From NCBI RefSeq assembly GCF_005222815.1, contig NZ_STGB01000004.1:248001-312000 (forward strand): a stretch of 64,000 nt of DNA, in the 5' to 3' direction. The position numbers were made by a program, and so were the translations under genes. Positions 44,429 through 53,231 of this stretch are shown in pieces. The notes beneath the pieces are model-generated. The model saw only the letters and a list, made by a program, of their open reading frames with translations, did no database searches and was not told the DNA's origin. Each line of letters opens with the position of its first letter. The first letter of the stretch is position 1. The DNA is from Roseomonas sp. AR75 (GTDB lineage: Bacteria > Pseudomonadota > Alphaproteobacteria > Acetobacterales > Acetobacteraceae).

Positions 44429-46008
44429 CGCTCTTGCTCCGTCCCTACCAGCGCGCCGCCATCGACGCGCTCTACGACTACTTCGCCGGGAATACGGGCA
44501 ATCCGCTCGTCGTGATGCCAACAGGCACCGGCAAGTCCGTCGTCATCGCTGGATTCATCCGAGAGGCGATCGCCGCCTACGGCGACACTCGCGTCCTCGT
44601 ACTGACGCATGTGAAGGAGCTGATCCAGCAGAACTTCATGGCGCTGCTCCGTGCCTGGCCGGAGGCGCCGGCAGGGATCTACTCCGCCGGCCTGTCGCGC
44701 CGCGACATTCGCGCGCAGATCCTGTTCGCCGGCATCCAGTCGATCCACCGCCACGCATACCAAGTGCAGCGGTGCGACCTGGTGCTGATCGATGAGGCGC
44801 ATCTGCTCGGCCGCGGCGACAGCGGCATGTATCGCTCGTTCCTCAAGCAGCTGGACGAGATCAATGCCGGGCTGCTGAAGGTGGTGGGCTTCACGGCCAC
44901 GCCCTACCGTCTCGACAGCGGCCTGCTCCACGAGGGCAAGGACCGGCTGTTCACCGACATCGCCTACGACGTGGCGGTGCTGGACACGATCCAGCAGGGC
45001 TATCTCGCGCCGGTCGTCCCGAAGCAAACGGAGACACAGCTCGATGTCGGCGGTGTCGGCAGCCGCGGCGGGGAGTTCATCGCCAAGGACCTCGAGGCCG
45101 CGGTGGACCGGGACGAGGTGACGCGGGCGGCGGTGCAGGAAATCGTCCAGCACGGCGCGGGCCGCGGCTCCTGGCTGGTGTTCTGCTCCGGCGTCGCGCA
45201 CGCCCGGCACGTCCGCGACGCCATCCGCGAGCACGGCATTTCCTGCGAGACCGTCACCGGCGACACGCCCGCGCCGGAGCGCGACGGCATCCTCGCCGCC
45301 TTCAAGGCGGGCCGGCTGCGCTGCGTCACCAACGCCAATGTGCTGACCACCGGCTTCGACGCGCCTGGCACCGACCTCATCGCCCTGCTGCGTCCCACGA
45401 AGAGCGTCGGCCTCTACGTCCAGATGGTGGGCCGCGGCACGCGCCTCGCCGAGGGGAAGGATGACTGCCTGGTGCTCGACTTCGCCGGCAACACCGCCCG
45501 GCACGGCCCGATCGACATGGTCGACGGCCGGAAGAAGGAGCCGGCTGGCGAGGGCGATGCGCCCGTCAAGGTCTGTCCTGAGTGCCAGACCATCAACCAC
45601 GCCAGCGCGCGCTGCTGCATCGAGTGCGACCACGAATTCCCGCCGCCGGCGGTGAAGGTGGCGGCGCAGGCGGCGTCGAACGCCCTGCTCTCGATCCAGC
45701 AGCAGCCGATCTGGCTCGACGTCAGCGAGGTGTTCTATGCGCGGCACGAGAAACCCGGCAAGCCGCCCTCGCTCCGCGTCACCTATCGCTGCGGCCTCGT
45801 CCAGCACAGCGAATGGGTGTGCTTGGAGCACACGGGCTATCCCCGCGAGAAGGCGGTCGGCTGGTGGCGCCGGCGCGCGCCTGACCTGGCGGTGCCGTCC
45901 TCGGTCGAGGAGGCGTTGACCTCCTCCGAGGCGCTCCGCGTTCCGGCCGCCATCCAGGTCCGTCCGGTCGGGCAATACACCGAGATCGTCGCTGCGAGGC
46001 TTGCGTGA
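44425..46008 (+). CDS. DEAD/DEAH-box helicase
   Basis: A 527-residue superfamily 2 helicase. RPYQRAAI at 6-13, Walker A PTGTGKS at 32-38, DEAH in LVLIDEAHLLG, GFTATPYR (motif III) and a C-terminal helicase domain with MVGRGTRL (motif VI) are all present. A Cys cluster CPECQTINHASARCCIECDHEF near 385-410, given here by ends only, is a zinc finger. It is typical of phage replication regions, possibly loading replication at the origin. Confidence 0.88.
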   Translation: MTLLLRPYQRAAIDALYDYFAGNTGNPLVVMPTGTGKSVVIAGFIREAIAAYGDTRVLVLTHVKELIQQNFMALLRAWPEAPAGIYSAGLSRRDIRAQILFAGIQSIHRHAYQVQRCDLVLIDEAHLLGRGDSGMYRSFLKQLDEINAGLLKVVGFTATPYRLDSGLLHEGKDRLFTDIAYDVAVLDTIQQGYLAPVVPKQTETQLDVGGVGSRGGEFIAKDLEAAVDRDEVTRAAVQEIVQHGAGRGSWLVFCSGVAHARHVRDAIREHGISCETVTGDTPAPERDGILAAFKAGRLRCVTNANVLTTGFDAPGTDLIALLRPTKSVGLYVQMVGRGTRLAEGKDDCLVLDFAGNTARHGPIDMVDGRKKEPAGEGDAPVKVCPECQTINHASARCCIECDHEFPPPAVKVAAQAASNALLSIQQQPIWLDVSEVFYARHEKPGKPPSLRVTYRCGLVQHSEWVCLEHTGYPREKAVGWWRRRAPDLAVPSSVEEALTSSEALRVPAAIQVRPVGQYTEIVAARLA

Positions 46009-46355
46009 GATGCGCTGCCTGCGGACTCCGCACCGGGCGCGGCTTTGGGTGGTTCGACCCAGCAAAGATGCCGCCCGCGCCGCTGCCAGCCTGTTCCATG
46101 CGCTGCATGGATGTGCTCCGCCGGAGGCGCGGCATGGTTGACCCCGACGAGCACGAGCAGGCGGCCATCGTCGCAGCCAGCCCGATGGCCGGCGAGTATC
46201 TGGAGAGCATCGGCAAGACCGATCTCGCCGTCCTCACCGAGACGGAATGGCTGACCCTGCTCGAAGTGGTGGTCACCGCCTACCAGGACGAGTTGGTCCG
46301 GCGCCTCGACGGACGGCGGGCAGCGGCTGCGGAGCCTGCCGAGGTGCCGCGATGA
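46005..46355 (+). CDS. DUF6511-like zinc-finger phage protein
   Basis: A 116-residue protein starting with a Cys pair (RCAACGLRTGRGFGWFDP) and a second Cys pair (ACSMRCMD), a probable zinc finger as in DUF6511 proteins. The start is GTG, overlapping the helicase stop by four bases. Found beside phage helicase/primase genes; function unknown. Confidence 0.65.
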   Translation: MRCAACGLRTGRGFGWFDPAKMPPAPLPACSMRCMDVLRRRRGMVDPDEHEQAAIVAASPMAGEYLESIGKTDLAVLTETEWLTLLEVVVTAYQDELVRRLDGRRAAAAEPAEVPR

Positions 46356-46999
46356 CGGTCGTCGCCTCGATGCGCGAAGCCGCGCGGCAGATCGGGCTAT
46401 CGCACACGGCGCTGCAGAAGGCCGTCGGCGCCGGCCGCATTGCGCGCACCGCCTGTGGCGGATGGGATGTCGACCTGATCCGGGTTCAGATGGGGGCGCC
46501 GGTCGCCGCACTGCGGGGTCAGCCCGCCCCTGCGAAGCGCCCCGCAAAGCTGGCGGCCCAACCGGCACCGCGTCCGATCGCCCCGCCGGCCGCGCGGCCG
46601 CCCGTTGCGCAGCAGGGCCCCTCCATGCGCGAGATCGCCCGGCAGGTAGGGATTTCACACACGGCGCTGCAGAAGGCCGAGCGGAACGGGCGCATCGCAC
46701 GCGAGCCGGACGGCTCCTGGGACATCGAGAAGGTGCGGGCTGGTCTCGCGACACGCGCCGCGCTGAAGCCGCGCAAGCCCTATGGATCGCGCGCACCCTG
46801 GGCAAGAGCCGCCCACCACATCGCGAAGATCGATGCCGACATCGTCGGGCCGGCACGCAACATCCACAAGGAGCTCGAGACAGCACGCCAGGCCCTGGAG
46901 CGGGCAGCCCGGCAAATCGCCGCGCTCTATCCGGAGATCCTGCGCCTCGAACGCGCCTGCGACGCCGCCATCGCAGCGCAGGAGAAGGCGGCGGAATGA
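46352..46999 (+). CDS. Phage DNA-binding protein with duplicated HTH module
   Basis: A 215-residue protein with two near-copies of the same HTH: SMREAARQIGLSHTALQKAV (about 6-25) and SMREIARQVGISHTALQKAE (about 90-109), each ending GRIAR...WD(V/I). A basic linker separates them and a coiled coil (TARQALERAARQIAALYPEI) ends the protein. The same module opens the small terminase gene at 56.3 kb. It may bind the phage origin. Confidence 0.7.
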   Translation: MTVVASMREAARQIGLSHTALQKAVGAGRIARTACGGWDVDLIRVQMGAPVAALRGQPAPAKRPAKLAAQPAPRPIAPPAARPPVAQQGPSMREIARQVGISHTALQKAERNGRIAREPDGSWDIEKVRAGLATRAALKPRKPYGSRAPWARAAHHIAKIDADIVGPARNIHKELETARQALERAARQIAALYPEILRLERACDAAIAAQEKAAE

Positions 47000-49401
47000 A
47001 CGACCGTCCCTCCTTCATGGCGAGCCACGGCGGGCGCCTCGCCGACAACGGCTATGCGGTGATTCCCATCATGCCGGGCAGCAAGGTGCCGGGGCGGTTC
47101 ACTGCGAGCCGTTGGGTGCCCTATCCGGACTGGACGCGGCACGCGGACCGGCCGACGAAGCCCTTCGAGATCGACATCTGGCAGCAATGGCCGGACTGCG
47201 GCGTCGGCATCGCCTGCGGCGCGGTGGTGGGCATCGATATCGACGTCACCGACGCGGCACTGGCCATCGAGCTCGCCAGCCTCGCCACCAGCATGCTCGG
47301 CGACACGTCCTGCCTGCGCATCGGCCAGTCCCCGAAGCGCCTCCTCGTCTATCGGGCTGCGGCGCCCTTCGCCGGCCGCAAGCGCCTGCCGCTCGAGGTC
47401 CTGGCCCGCGGCCAGCAATTCGTCGCCCACGCCATCCATCCCGGCACCGGTCAGCCCTATGCCTGGCCGGAGGAGACGCTGCTGGACGTGCCGCTGGCGA
47501 AGTTGCCGGCGGTGGACGAGGCGGGCGCGATGGCGTGGCTCGACCGCGCTCATGCGCTGATCCCGCCCGAGCTGAAGCCGCAATCGCTGAGCCTCGGCAG
47601 TCCGCCGGCTGACTGGACCGGTCCCGCCGATCCACGTGGCACCTTCGACGCGGTGAAGGCGGCGCTCGCCTATCTGCCGAACGAGGATCTCGACGGCGCC
47701 TCCTGGATCACCATGGGCAACGCCATCAAGGCGGCGCTCGGTGAGCAGGGTCGCGAGCTCTGGCTCGATTGGTCGCGCCAGTCGACGAAGTCCGGCGCGT
47801 CCGGGAAGGCCGACACGCCGGAACGCCGCTGGAAGACCCTGCGCCCGACACGCATCGGTGCCGGCAGCATCTATGGCTGGGCGATCGACCGGGGCTGGGT
47901 GCCACCACCGGAGATCACCTTGAACGCGGGCGCTGCCGAGCGCGCCGCACAGCCGCATCCCGCGGCGGCGCTGCTGGCCAGGGCGGATGCGACGCCGCCC
48001 ACCGCAGCTGCGGACGTCCATCCTGCCGCCGCGCTTCTGGCGAAGCTCGACGCCAGCAGGGCGAAGCAGCAGGCCGCTCCGCTCCCCGTGCCGGCCATCA
48101 TCCTGCAGCCCGGCGGCGTGCTGCAGATGCTGGTCGAGGAATGCGTCAGCTCCGCGCTGCGGCCGCAGCCCTTCCTCGCCCTCGGCGCTGCGATCTGCGC
48201 CGTCGGCGTGCTGGCCGGCCGCAAGTACCGGACGCGCACCGATCTGCGAACGAACATCTACGTCGCCGCCGTGGCGGAAAGCGGAGGCGGCAAGGACCAC
48301 GCACCCGAGGTGATCCGGCGCTGCTTCGACCTCGCGAAGCTGGACCGCTATCTCGGCGGCGAGAGCCTCGCTTCCGGTCGGGGCATGGTTTCCGCCCTTG
48401 AGCAGCATCCTGCTCGGCTGTTCCAGATCGACGAATTCGGCCTGTTCCTCAGCACCGTCGCGGGCAGCAAGGCCCCGACGCACAAGGCGGAGATCTGGTC
48501 CGAGCTGATGAAGCTCTACAGCCGGGCGAAGGGCGTCCATCGCGGCACCGAATACGCCAACAAGAAGGACGCGCCGCGCGTCGACATCCACCAGCCCTGC
48601 GTCTGCTTCTACGGCACCACCACGCCCTCGACCTTCTGGAAGGCGCTGGAAGGCGGGGCGATGATGGATGGCTCCCTCGCGCGCTTCCTGGTGTTCGTCA
48701 CCGACAACGACCGGCCGGATCGCAATCGCACGGCCGGCATCATCAATCCGCCAGCGCCACTGCTGGACGCGCTGAAGGCGATCATCCGCGGCCAAGGCGA
48801 CCCGCCGCCGCCAGGCAACCTGCCAGACGTGCACGTGGCGCCCATGACGGCCACCGAGGAGCCGACGCCCTTCACCGTGCCAATGACGGCCGCGGCAGAG
48901 GCGCTGCACGAGCAGAAACTGGCCGAGGAAGACGCCTGGGCCAAGCGGGTGGCCGGCACGCCGCAGGCCGCCATCGTGAATCGCCTTGCAGAGAACGCGA
49001 TGAAGCTGGCGCTGATCTGCGCGGTCAGCCGGAACCCGGCACACCCCACGATCACCGAGGCGGAGATTGCCTGGGGCTGGGCACTCGCGGAGCACTGCAC
49101 CGCGACACTGCTCCGCGATGCAGGCCGCTTCCTGGCGGACAGCGAGTTCGAGAAGCGGCTGAACAAGGCGATCAACATCATCGGCAAGCACGGCCCGTGC
49201 AGCCGGCGCGACATGTTCCACAAGGGGCTGAAGCTTGCCGAGCGCGACTTCAGGGACGTCATCCATGCGCTGGTGACGCACGGCGTGGTCATCGAAATCC
49301 AGCCTCTCGCCACTGGCATCGGCCGCCCTCCCGGCCCCCGCTACGCCCTGGTTCAGGCGCCCGACGAGACGCTGTCCGGCGAGGGCGCCAGCGATGAGTA
49401 A
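46996..49401 (+). CDS. Prim-pol primase fused to a DUF3987-like helicase domain
   Basis: An 801-residue replication protein. Residues 10-190 are a bifunctional primase/polymerase domain, with metal ligands in VGIDIDV (Asp81, Asp83). A PriCT-like domain (ALAYLPNEDLDGASWITMG) is near 220-290. From about 385 on there is a DUF3987-type ATPase with the loop AVAESGGGKDH, a non-canonical Walker A. It would prime and unwind phage DNA. It overlaps the HTH protein gene (ATGA). Confidence 0.83.
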   Translation: MNDRPSFMASHGGRLADNGYAVIPIMPGSKVPGRFTASRWVPYPDWTRHADRPTKPFEIDIWQQWPDCGVGIACGAVVGIDIDVTDAALAIELASLATSMLGDTSCLRIGQSPKRLLVYRAAAPFAGRKRLPLEVLARGQQFVAHAIHPGTGQPYAWPEETLLDVPLAKLPAVDEAGAMAWLDRAHALIPPELKPQSLSLGSPPADWTGPADPRGTFDAVKAALAYLPNEDLDGASWITMGNAIKAALGEQGRELWLDWSRQSTKSGASGKADTPERRWKTLRPTRIGAGSIYGWAIDRGWVPPPEITLNAGAAERAAQPHPAAALLARADATPPTAAADVHPAAALLAKLDASRAKQQAAPLPVPAIILQPGGVLQMLVEECVSSALRPQPFLALGAAICAVGVLAGRKYRTRTDLRTNIYVAAVAESGGGKDHAPEVIRRCFDLAKLDRYLGGESLASGRGMVSALEQHPARLFQIDEFGLFLSTVAGSKAPTHKAEIWSELMKLYSRAKGVHRGTEYANKKDAPRVDIHQPCVCFYGTTTPSTFWKALEGGAMMDGSLARFLVFVTDNDRPDRNRTAGIINPPAPLLDALKAIIRGQGDPPPPGNLPDVHVAPMTATEEPTPFTVPMTAAAEALHEQKLAEEDAWAKRVAGTPQAAIVNRLAENAMKLALICAVSRNPAHPTITEAEIAWGWALAEHCTATLLRDAGRFLADSEFEKRLNKAINIIGKHGPCSRRDMFHKGLKLAERDFRDVIHALVTHGVVIEIQPLATGIGRPPGPRYALVQAPDETLSGEGASDE

Positions 49402-49605
49402 CGGAAAACAGCCCACCTCCCATAAGCCACTGAAATTAGGTCTTTGTGGGTTTTGTTCTTTCGTGCGCGGGCACGAACGGGAGCCCCCCCACGCCACGCG
49501 CATGGGGTTGGAGAGGGAGAGGTCTCAACATAATAACATATATAACAATAATATATATATCAGTGAGTTAGTGGGGTGTTGTGTCTCTGCCAGGGGGATT
49601 GCGTG
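49402..49605. promoter_or_regulatory. AT-rich intergenic island after the primase gene
   Basis: About 200 bases without a supportable gene. At 49526-49565 it holds a run of ATA/AAT steps (ATATATAACAATAATATATATAT region) in an otherwise very GC-rich genome. Upstream is a 7-bp hairpin (TTCGTGC/GCACGAA, 49460-49477, GCGG loop). Candidates are a phage replication origin or late promoter region. A 70-codon frame crosses it but has no family character. Confidence 0.5.
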
Positions 49606-49836
49606 ATGGCGCTCCCTGGCTCCCCCCGCCAGCCGCGCTGCTGCCTCGATCGCGGCACCCGCAGCGCTACCACCGCGCCCGAGATGGAAGCCCTGCGCCG
49701 CAGCGTCTGGCAGCAGCAGGGCGTCGTCTCGCTGCACATCGAGGACATCACCGACCCCTGGCTGCGCCAGGCGATCCAGAACGAAGCCGTGCGGCGCTGG
49801 GGCCCGCGGCAGCAGGAGAACAACCATGGCCGGTAA
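49606..49836 (+). CDS. Phage protein of unknown function (76 aa)
   Basis: A 76-residue protein, MALPGSPRQPRCCLDRGTRS at the start; helical second half (EMEALRRSVWQQQGVVSLHI). A G-rich ribosome site precedes ATG 49606. Overlaps the next gene by eleven bases. Confidence 0.6.
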   Translation: MALPGSPRQPRCCLDRGTRSATTAPEMEALRRSVWQQQGVVSLHIEDITDPWLRQAIQNEAVRRWGPRQQENNHGR

Positions 49837-50374
49837 GCGGAAGGCGAAGGCGCCGAAGCGGGACGATGCGCTCGGGCCGTCCAAGTGGCGGCTGCAACAC
49901 GGCGACTTCTCGGCGCCGATCCGCGAGGCGGATCCCGAGACGGGAAGCCCGGTTCAGCATCGCCGCGCAGTGGACACGCTGGGCATGATGTTGGCGAACG
50001 GCACGCTCACGCCGCCGATGCACGAGGCAGGGCAGATCTTCCGGACGCTGTTCCGCTCCGCCGCGCTGGACGGCATCGCCACCTCGCAACTGATCCGCCT
50101 GGCGGGCGCGACAAACGACGACATGCCGAACCGCCAGCTCGACGCGCTCCGTCGCGTCGCCAAGGCGATCGACGCCCTCGGCGGCCACGACAGTCCGGCG
50201 GGCTCCTGCGTGTGGTTCGTCGTCGGGCTCGAGTTCTCGGTGCGTGAATGGGCGCAGCGCCAGGGCTGGTCGGGCCGGCCCGTGCACGGTCCGGTGGCGC
50301 AGGGCATTCTCGTCGGCGCGCTCGGCATGTTGGCGATGCACTTCGGCCTCGTGCCGCGGCAGCGGGCGGCGTGA
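49826..50374 (+). CDS. Phage protein of unknown function (182 aa)
   Basis: A 182-residue protein, basic N-terminus (MAGKRKAKAPKRDD) then a helical domain ending FSVREWAQRQGWSGRPV and ILVGALGMLAMHFGLVP. The C-terminal pattern resembles DUF6456 proteins; I am not certain. Found before phage structural regions in related elements. Confidence 0.65.
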   Translation: MAGKRKAKAPKRDDALGPSKWRLQHGDFSAPIREADPETGSPVQHRRAVDTLGMMLANGTLTPPMHEAGQIFRTLFRSAALDGIATSQLIRLAGATNDDMPNRQLDALRRVAKAIDALGGHDSPAGSCVWFVVGLEFSVREWAQRQGWSGRPVHGPVAQGILVGALGMLAMHFGLVPRQRAA

Positions 50375-50380
50375 TTGCCA

Positions 50381-50593
50381 TCATTCGCTGCTGAGGACGT
50401 AGGCGACGGCCTCGGCGATGAGCGTCATCGGCAAGGCGGGATGGTGCGCCAGGATGGCCTCGCGCACCGCCCTGCTGTCGGCATCACCGAGCCGCGGGAT
50501 GGCGCCAGGCGGGCGCCGGGCAGCCCTGGCAGCCGCCAGCGCAGCAGCGCTCAGCCATGGCGGCGAGGGGCTTGGCGGGGCGCCATCGGGCAT
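50381..50593 (-). CDS. Possible small minus-strand protein (70 aa)
   Basis: A 70-residue frame on the minus strand, MPDGAPPSPSPPWLSAAALA at the start and PALPMTLIAEAVAYVLSSE at the end. It fills the gap between two plus-strand genes without overlap, and the C-terminal block looks protein-like. It would be transcribed from the region containing the LexA-like box at 50618. No family recognised. Confidence 0.4.
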   Translation of the reverse strand: MPDGAPPSPSPPWLSAAALAAARAARRPPGAIPRLGDADSRAVREAILAHHPALPMTLIAEAVAYVLSSE

Positions 50594-50612
50594 GGCCCAC
50601 GATACCGCCCCC

Positions 50613-50642
50613 TTGGAGAACAAGACAAGAACATGCTATGGG
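50613..50642 (+). promoter_or_regulatory. LexA-box-like motif inside a candidate promoter
   Basis: GAAC-AAGACAA-GAAC at 50618-50632 fits GAAC-N7-GAAC, the direct-repeat SOS box of alphaproteobacteria. It lies between a TTGGAG -35-like hexamer (50613-50618) and TATGGG (50637-50642, weak -10). The 113-aa gene starts 28 bases downstream. A box in this position would repress until DNA damage. Confidence 0.5.
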
Positions 50643-50669
50643 ACGAGGGAACCAAAAGGAGCAGAAGCC

Positions 50670-51011
50670 ATGGCCGCTCGGAGGCAGGCACGCGTGCGTC
50701 CGGTCGACGCCGCGATCGTCCGCTTGATGTCCCTCGCCGCGAAGGGTGTTCAGCCACCGCGCATGGCGCGCGAGGTCGAGGTGATCGTCGCCGAGTGGTT
50801 GCGTGAACCCGAGGCGGATCCATCCGAAGCGAAGGCGTGGCTTGACGAGCTGCGTGAGCAGATCGCCGTCGGCGTTGGCGATGCGGAGGAGCAGCTCTCC
50901 GACATCGACACCAGCGAGCCCGCCGCGGTGAAGCAGGCGCAAGCCACGTTAGCTGCGCTGGTCGCCACGCGCGATGCGGCCGAGCGAGCGCGGGCTGCCG
51001 TCCGCTCCTGA
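50670..51011 (+). CDS. Phage protein of unknown function, possibly SOS-controlled (113 aa)
   Basis: A 113-residue protein, MAARRQARVRPVDAAIVRLM at the start and Glu/Ala-rich helical afterwards. The AAGGAG ribosome site eight bases upstream is strong. It has its own promoter region with a LexA-box-like motif, unlike its neighbours. No family recognised. Confidence 0.65.
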   Translation: MAARRQARVRPVDAAIVRLMSLAAKGVQPPRMAREVEVIVAEWLREPEADPSEAKAWLDELREQIAVGVGDAEEQLSDIDTSEPAAVKQAQATLAALVATRDAAERARAAVRS

Positions 51012-51086
51012 GCATTCGGGTTGAGCGCTGGCGCTGACACGACTCGGCGCATCGGCTAATGGGCAGGCTTCGCAAGGAGCCCGTCT

Positions 51087-51398
51087 ATGTCGAAGAAGTT
51101 TCTCACCGACGTCATCGCTCAGTCCGCTGACATGCCGGCGGCAGCCGCCAGCCGCCTTGCCGCGGACATCATCGCCGCCATCAAGGGGCAGATCGTCGAG
51201 ACGGGACGCTTCACCATCCCCGACTTCGGCGCGTTCGTCGTGCGCGAGAAGGCGAAGCGCACGGCGCTGAACCCGAAGACGGGCGAGAAGGTCGCGGTGA
51301 AGGCCGGTGCGACGGTGCGGTTCAAGGCGAGCCCGGCGCTCAAGGACGCCGCGTTCGCCGGCCTGAAGAAGGCGAAGCGCAAGGCGGCGAAGGGCTGA
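51087..51398 (+). CDS. HU family DNA-binding protein
   Basis: A 103-residue HU/IHF-type protein: MSKKFLTDVIAQSADM start, GRFTIPDFGAFVVREKAKR and the DNA-intercalating arm region ALNPKTGEKVAVKAGATVRF (NPKTG is the diagnostic motif). It has a Lys-rich tail (KKAKRKAAKG). It bends DNA and may help phage packaging, replication or transcription. Confidence 0.88.
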   Translation: MSKKFLTDVIAQSADMPAAAASRLAADIIAAIKGQIVETGRFTIPDFGAFVVREKAKRTALNPKTGEKVAVKAGATVRFKASPALKDAAFAGLKKAKRKAAKG

Positions 51399-51764
51399 CA
51401 CGACGCGCACCTGAGCGCCGCACCAGCGTGCGGCGCTGATGTCTCGCCGCACGGCGGCGCTGTTACAATTCGCCCTGTAGCGCCGCGTGAATCGCTGGTG
51501 CTAGGTCTCCGGAACGTCGAGTAGATGCGCCGGCGCGGCGGTGGCGAACGAGCCACTGAGCCAGACAATCGGAAGGGTGGCTCGCGAGCCGCAGGGTCCT
51601 TCCTGGGCCTGCTGTATGCGGGGGGCAAGCGCGCGCAACATCGCTAGCGCCAGGCCCAAAATGTGGGTTGCAGTTTGCAGCCTTTCTCCTGCGCGATCAG
51701 GTCGCTAGCCGCAAACAGTGATGGCGCCGCGGCGCTGGGTCTCCCTGCAAACCGGATGGTATCG
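51399..51764. other. Gene-free region with terminator-like hairpins after HU
   Basis: About 366 bases without a supportable gene. A 9-bp stem (GCGCCGCAC/GTGCGGCGC, 51415-51436, loop CAGC) lies just after the HU stop, with a second short hairpin GCCGC/GCGGC near 51450. There is no strong T-run, so termination may be Rho-dependent. The rest probably holds the promoter of the methyltransferase pair. Confidence 0.5.
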
Positions 51765-53231
51765 ATGCAGCTTCCCTGGATGGCGGCGAAGATCCTGCTG
51801 CGCCCGGTGGCGGAGCTGCGCGCGCATCCCGGCAACGCGCGCGTGCACAGCGCCGCGCAGATCGAGCAGATCAAGGCCAGCCTGCTGGCCTTCGGCTTCA
51901 CCAACCCGCTGCTGGTCGACGAGGCGGGCGTGCTGATTGCCGGCCACGGCCGCCTCGAGGCCGCCGTCGCGCTCGGCATCGAGAAGGTACCGACCATCGT
52001 GCTGCGGCACCTTTCCGCGGCGCAGAAGGAGGCGCTGCGGCTGGCTGACAACCGCATCGCGGAGAACGCCACCTGGGACCAGGCGCTGCTGCGCGATGCG
52101 CTCGCCGCGGCGCAGGCGGCGCCGGACATCGACCTGGCCGCGATCGGCTTCTCGGCCGCGGAGCTCGACGACATCCTCGCGGCGGCTGGAGAAGCCTTGT
52201 CCGACGGCGACGCGCCCGAGGCCCTGTCGGCGCCGGCGGTCCAGGGGGGCGATGATGGCGCGGCGGAAACGCAGGAGGCGCCAGCGGAGGATCCCGCCGA
52301 TGCGGAGCCGGAGCCGCCGCGCCAGGCCGTCGCGCGGGTCGGCGACATCTGGCTCCTCGGCGAGCATCGCCTCGCCTGCGGCGACAGCACGAACCGCGCC
52401 ACCGTCGCCCGCGTCATGGCCTCGGATCGCGCGGCGCTGCTGTTCACCAGCCCGCCCTACGGCAACCAGCGGGACTACACCACCGGTGGCGTCTCGGATT
52501 GGGACGCGCTGATGCAGGGCGTCTTCGCGCATCTCGACGGCGCGCTCCGGCGCGATGCGCAGGTGCTGGTGAATCTCGGGCTGATCCACCGCGAGGGCGA
52601 ATGGCAGCCGTACTGGCAGGGCTGGCTCGACTGGATGCGCGCGCAGGGCTGGCGGCGCTTCGGGCTGTATGCGTGGGACCAGGGCCCTGGCTTGCCCGGC
52701 GACTGGAACGGCCGCCTCGCGCCGGCCTTCGAGCTCGTGTTCCATTTCAACCGCGAGGCGCGGCAGGCCAACAAGATCGTGCCGTGCAAATGGGCCGGCA
52801 CGCCGAACAAGGGCAGCGGGCTGCGCGCGGCGGACGGCGAGGTGAAGGCCTACACGCACATCGGCCTGCCGGTGCAGGAGATGCGCATCCCCGACAGCGT
52901 GCTGCGCATCACCCGGCACAAGGGCCGCGGCATCGAGACGGAGCACCCGGCGGTATTCCCTGTCGCGCTGCCGGAGTTCCTGATGCGCGCCTACACGGAC
53001 GAGGGTGACGCCGTGTTCGAGCCCTTTGGCGGGAGCGGCACCACCATCCTGGCCGGCCAGCGCACCAGCCGACGCGTGCGCGCCATCGAGCTGGCGCCGG
53101 CCTATGTCGACTTGGCGATCGCCCGCTGGCGGATGCTGCATCCGGACATGCCGGTGACGCTGGCCGATGACGGGCGCGATTTCGACGCGGTCGCTGCGGC
53201 GCGACAGGAGGTCACCGCCGATGCAGCTTGA
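51765..53231 (+). CDS. ParB-domain DNA methyltransferase fusion 1 (SPPY type)
   Basis: A 488-residue two-domain protein. Residues 1-130 are a ParB/Srx-like N-terminal domain (LRAHPGNARVHSAAQIEQIK, VLIAGHGRLEAA). The C-terminal part is a DNA methyltransferase with catalytic motif TSPPYG and SAM-binding EPFGGSGTT, circularly permuted as in class beta enzymes. The SPPY tetrapeptide is usual in N4-cytosine enzymes but also occurs in N6-adenine ones. Such fusions are common in phages and may shield phage DNA from restriction. ATG 51756 is an alternative start. Confidence 0.85.
   Translation: MQLPWMAAKILLRPVAELRAHPGNARVHSAAQIEQIKASLLAFGFTNPLLVDEAGVLIAGHGRLEAAVALGIEKVPTIVLRHLSAAQKEALRLADNRIAENATWDQALLRDALAAAQAAPDIDLAAIGFSAAELDDILAAAGEALSDGDAPEALSAPAVQGGDDGAAETQEAPAEDPADAEPEPPRQAVARVGDIWLLGEHRLACGDSTNRATVARVMASDRAALLFTSPPYGNQRDYTTGGVSDWDALMQGVFAHLDGALRRDAQVLVNLGLIHREGEWQPYWQGWLDWMRAQGWRRFGLYAWDQGPGLPGDWNGRLAPAFELVFHFNREARQANKIVPCKWAGTPNKGSGLRAADGEVKAYTHIGLPVQEMRIPDSVLRITRHKGRGIETEHPAVFPVALPEFLMRAYTDEGDAVFEPFGGSGTTILAGQRTSRRVRAIELAPAYVDLAIARWRMLHPDMPVTLADDGRDFDAVAAARQEVTADAA

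Noticed and set aside
46927..49503. An 858-codon open frame antisense to the primase gene
   Set aside because: It is the shadow of a GC-rich real gene. The plus-strand protein has clear domains, whereas the minus-strand reading has Arg/Gly/His-rich composition and no family features.
49394..49606. A 70-codon frame across the AT-rich patch
   Set aside because: It begins inside the primase stop region, its composition changes abruptly in the middle, and it has no ribosome site. The interval is better read as regulatory.
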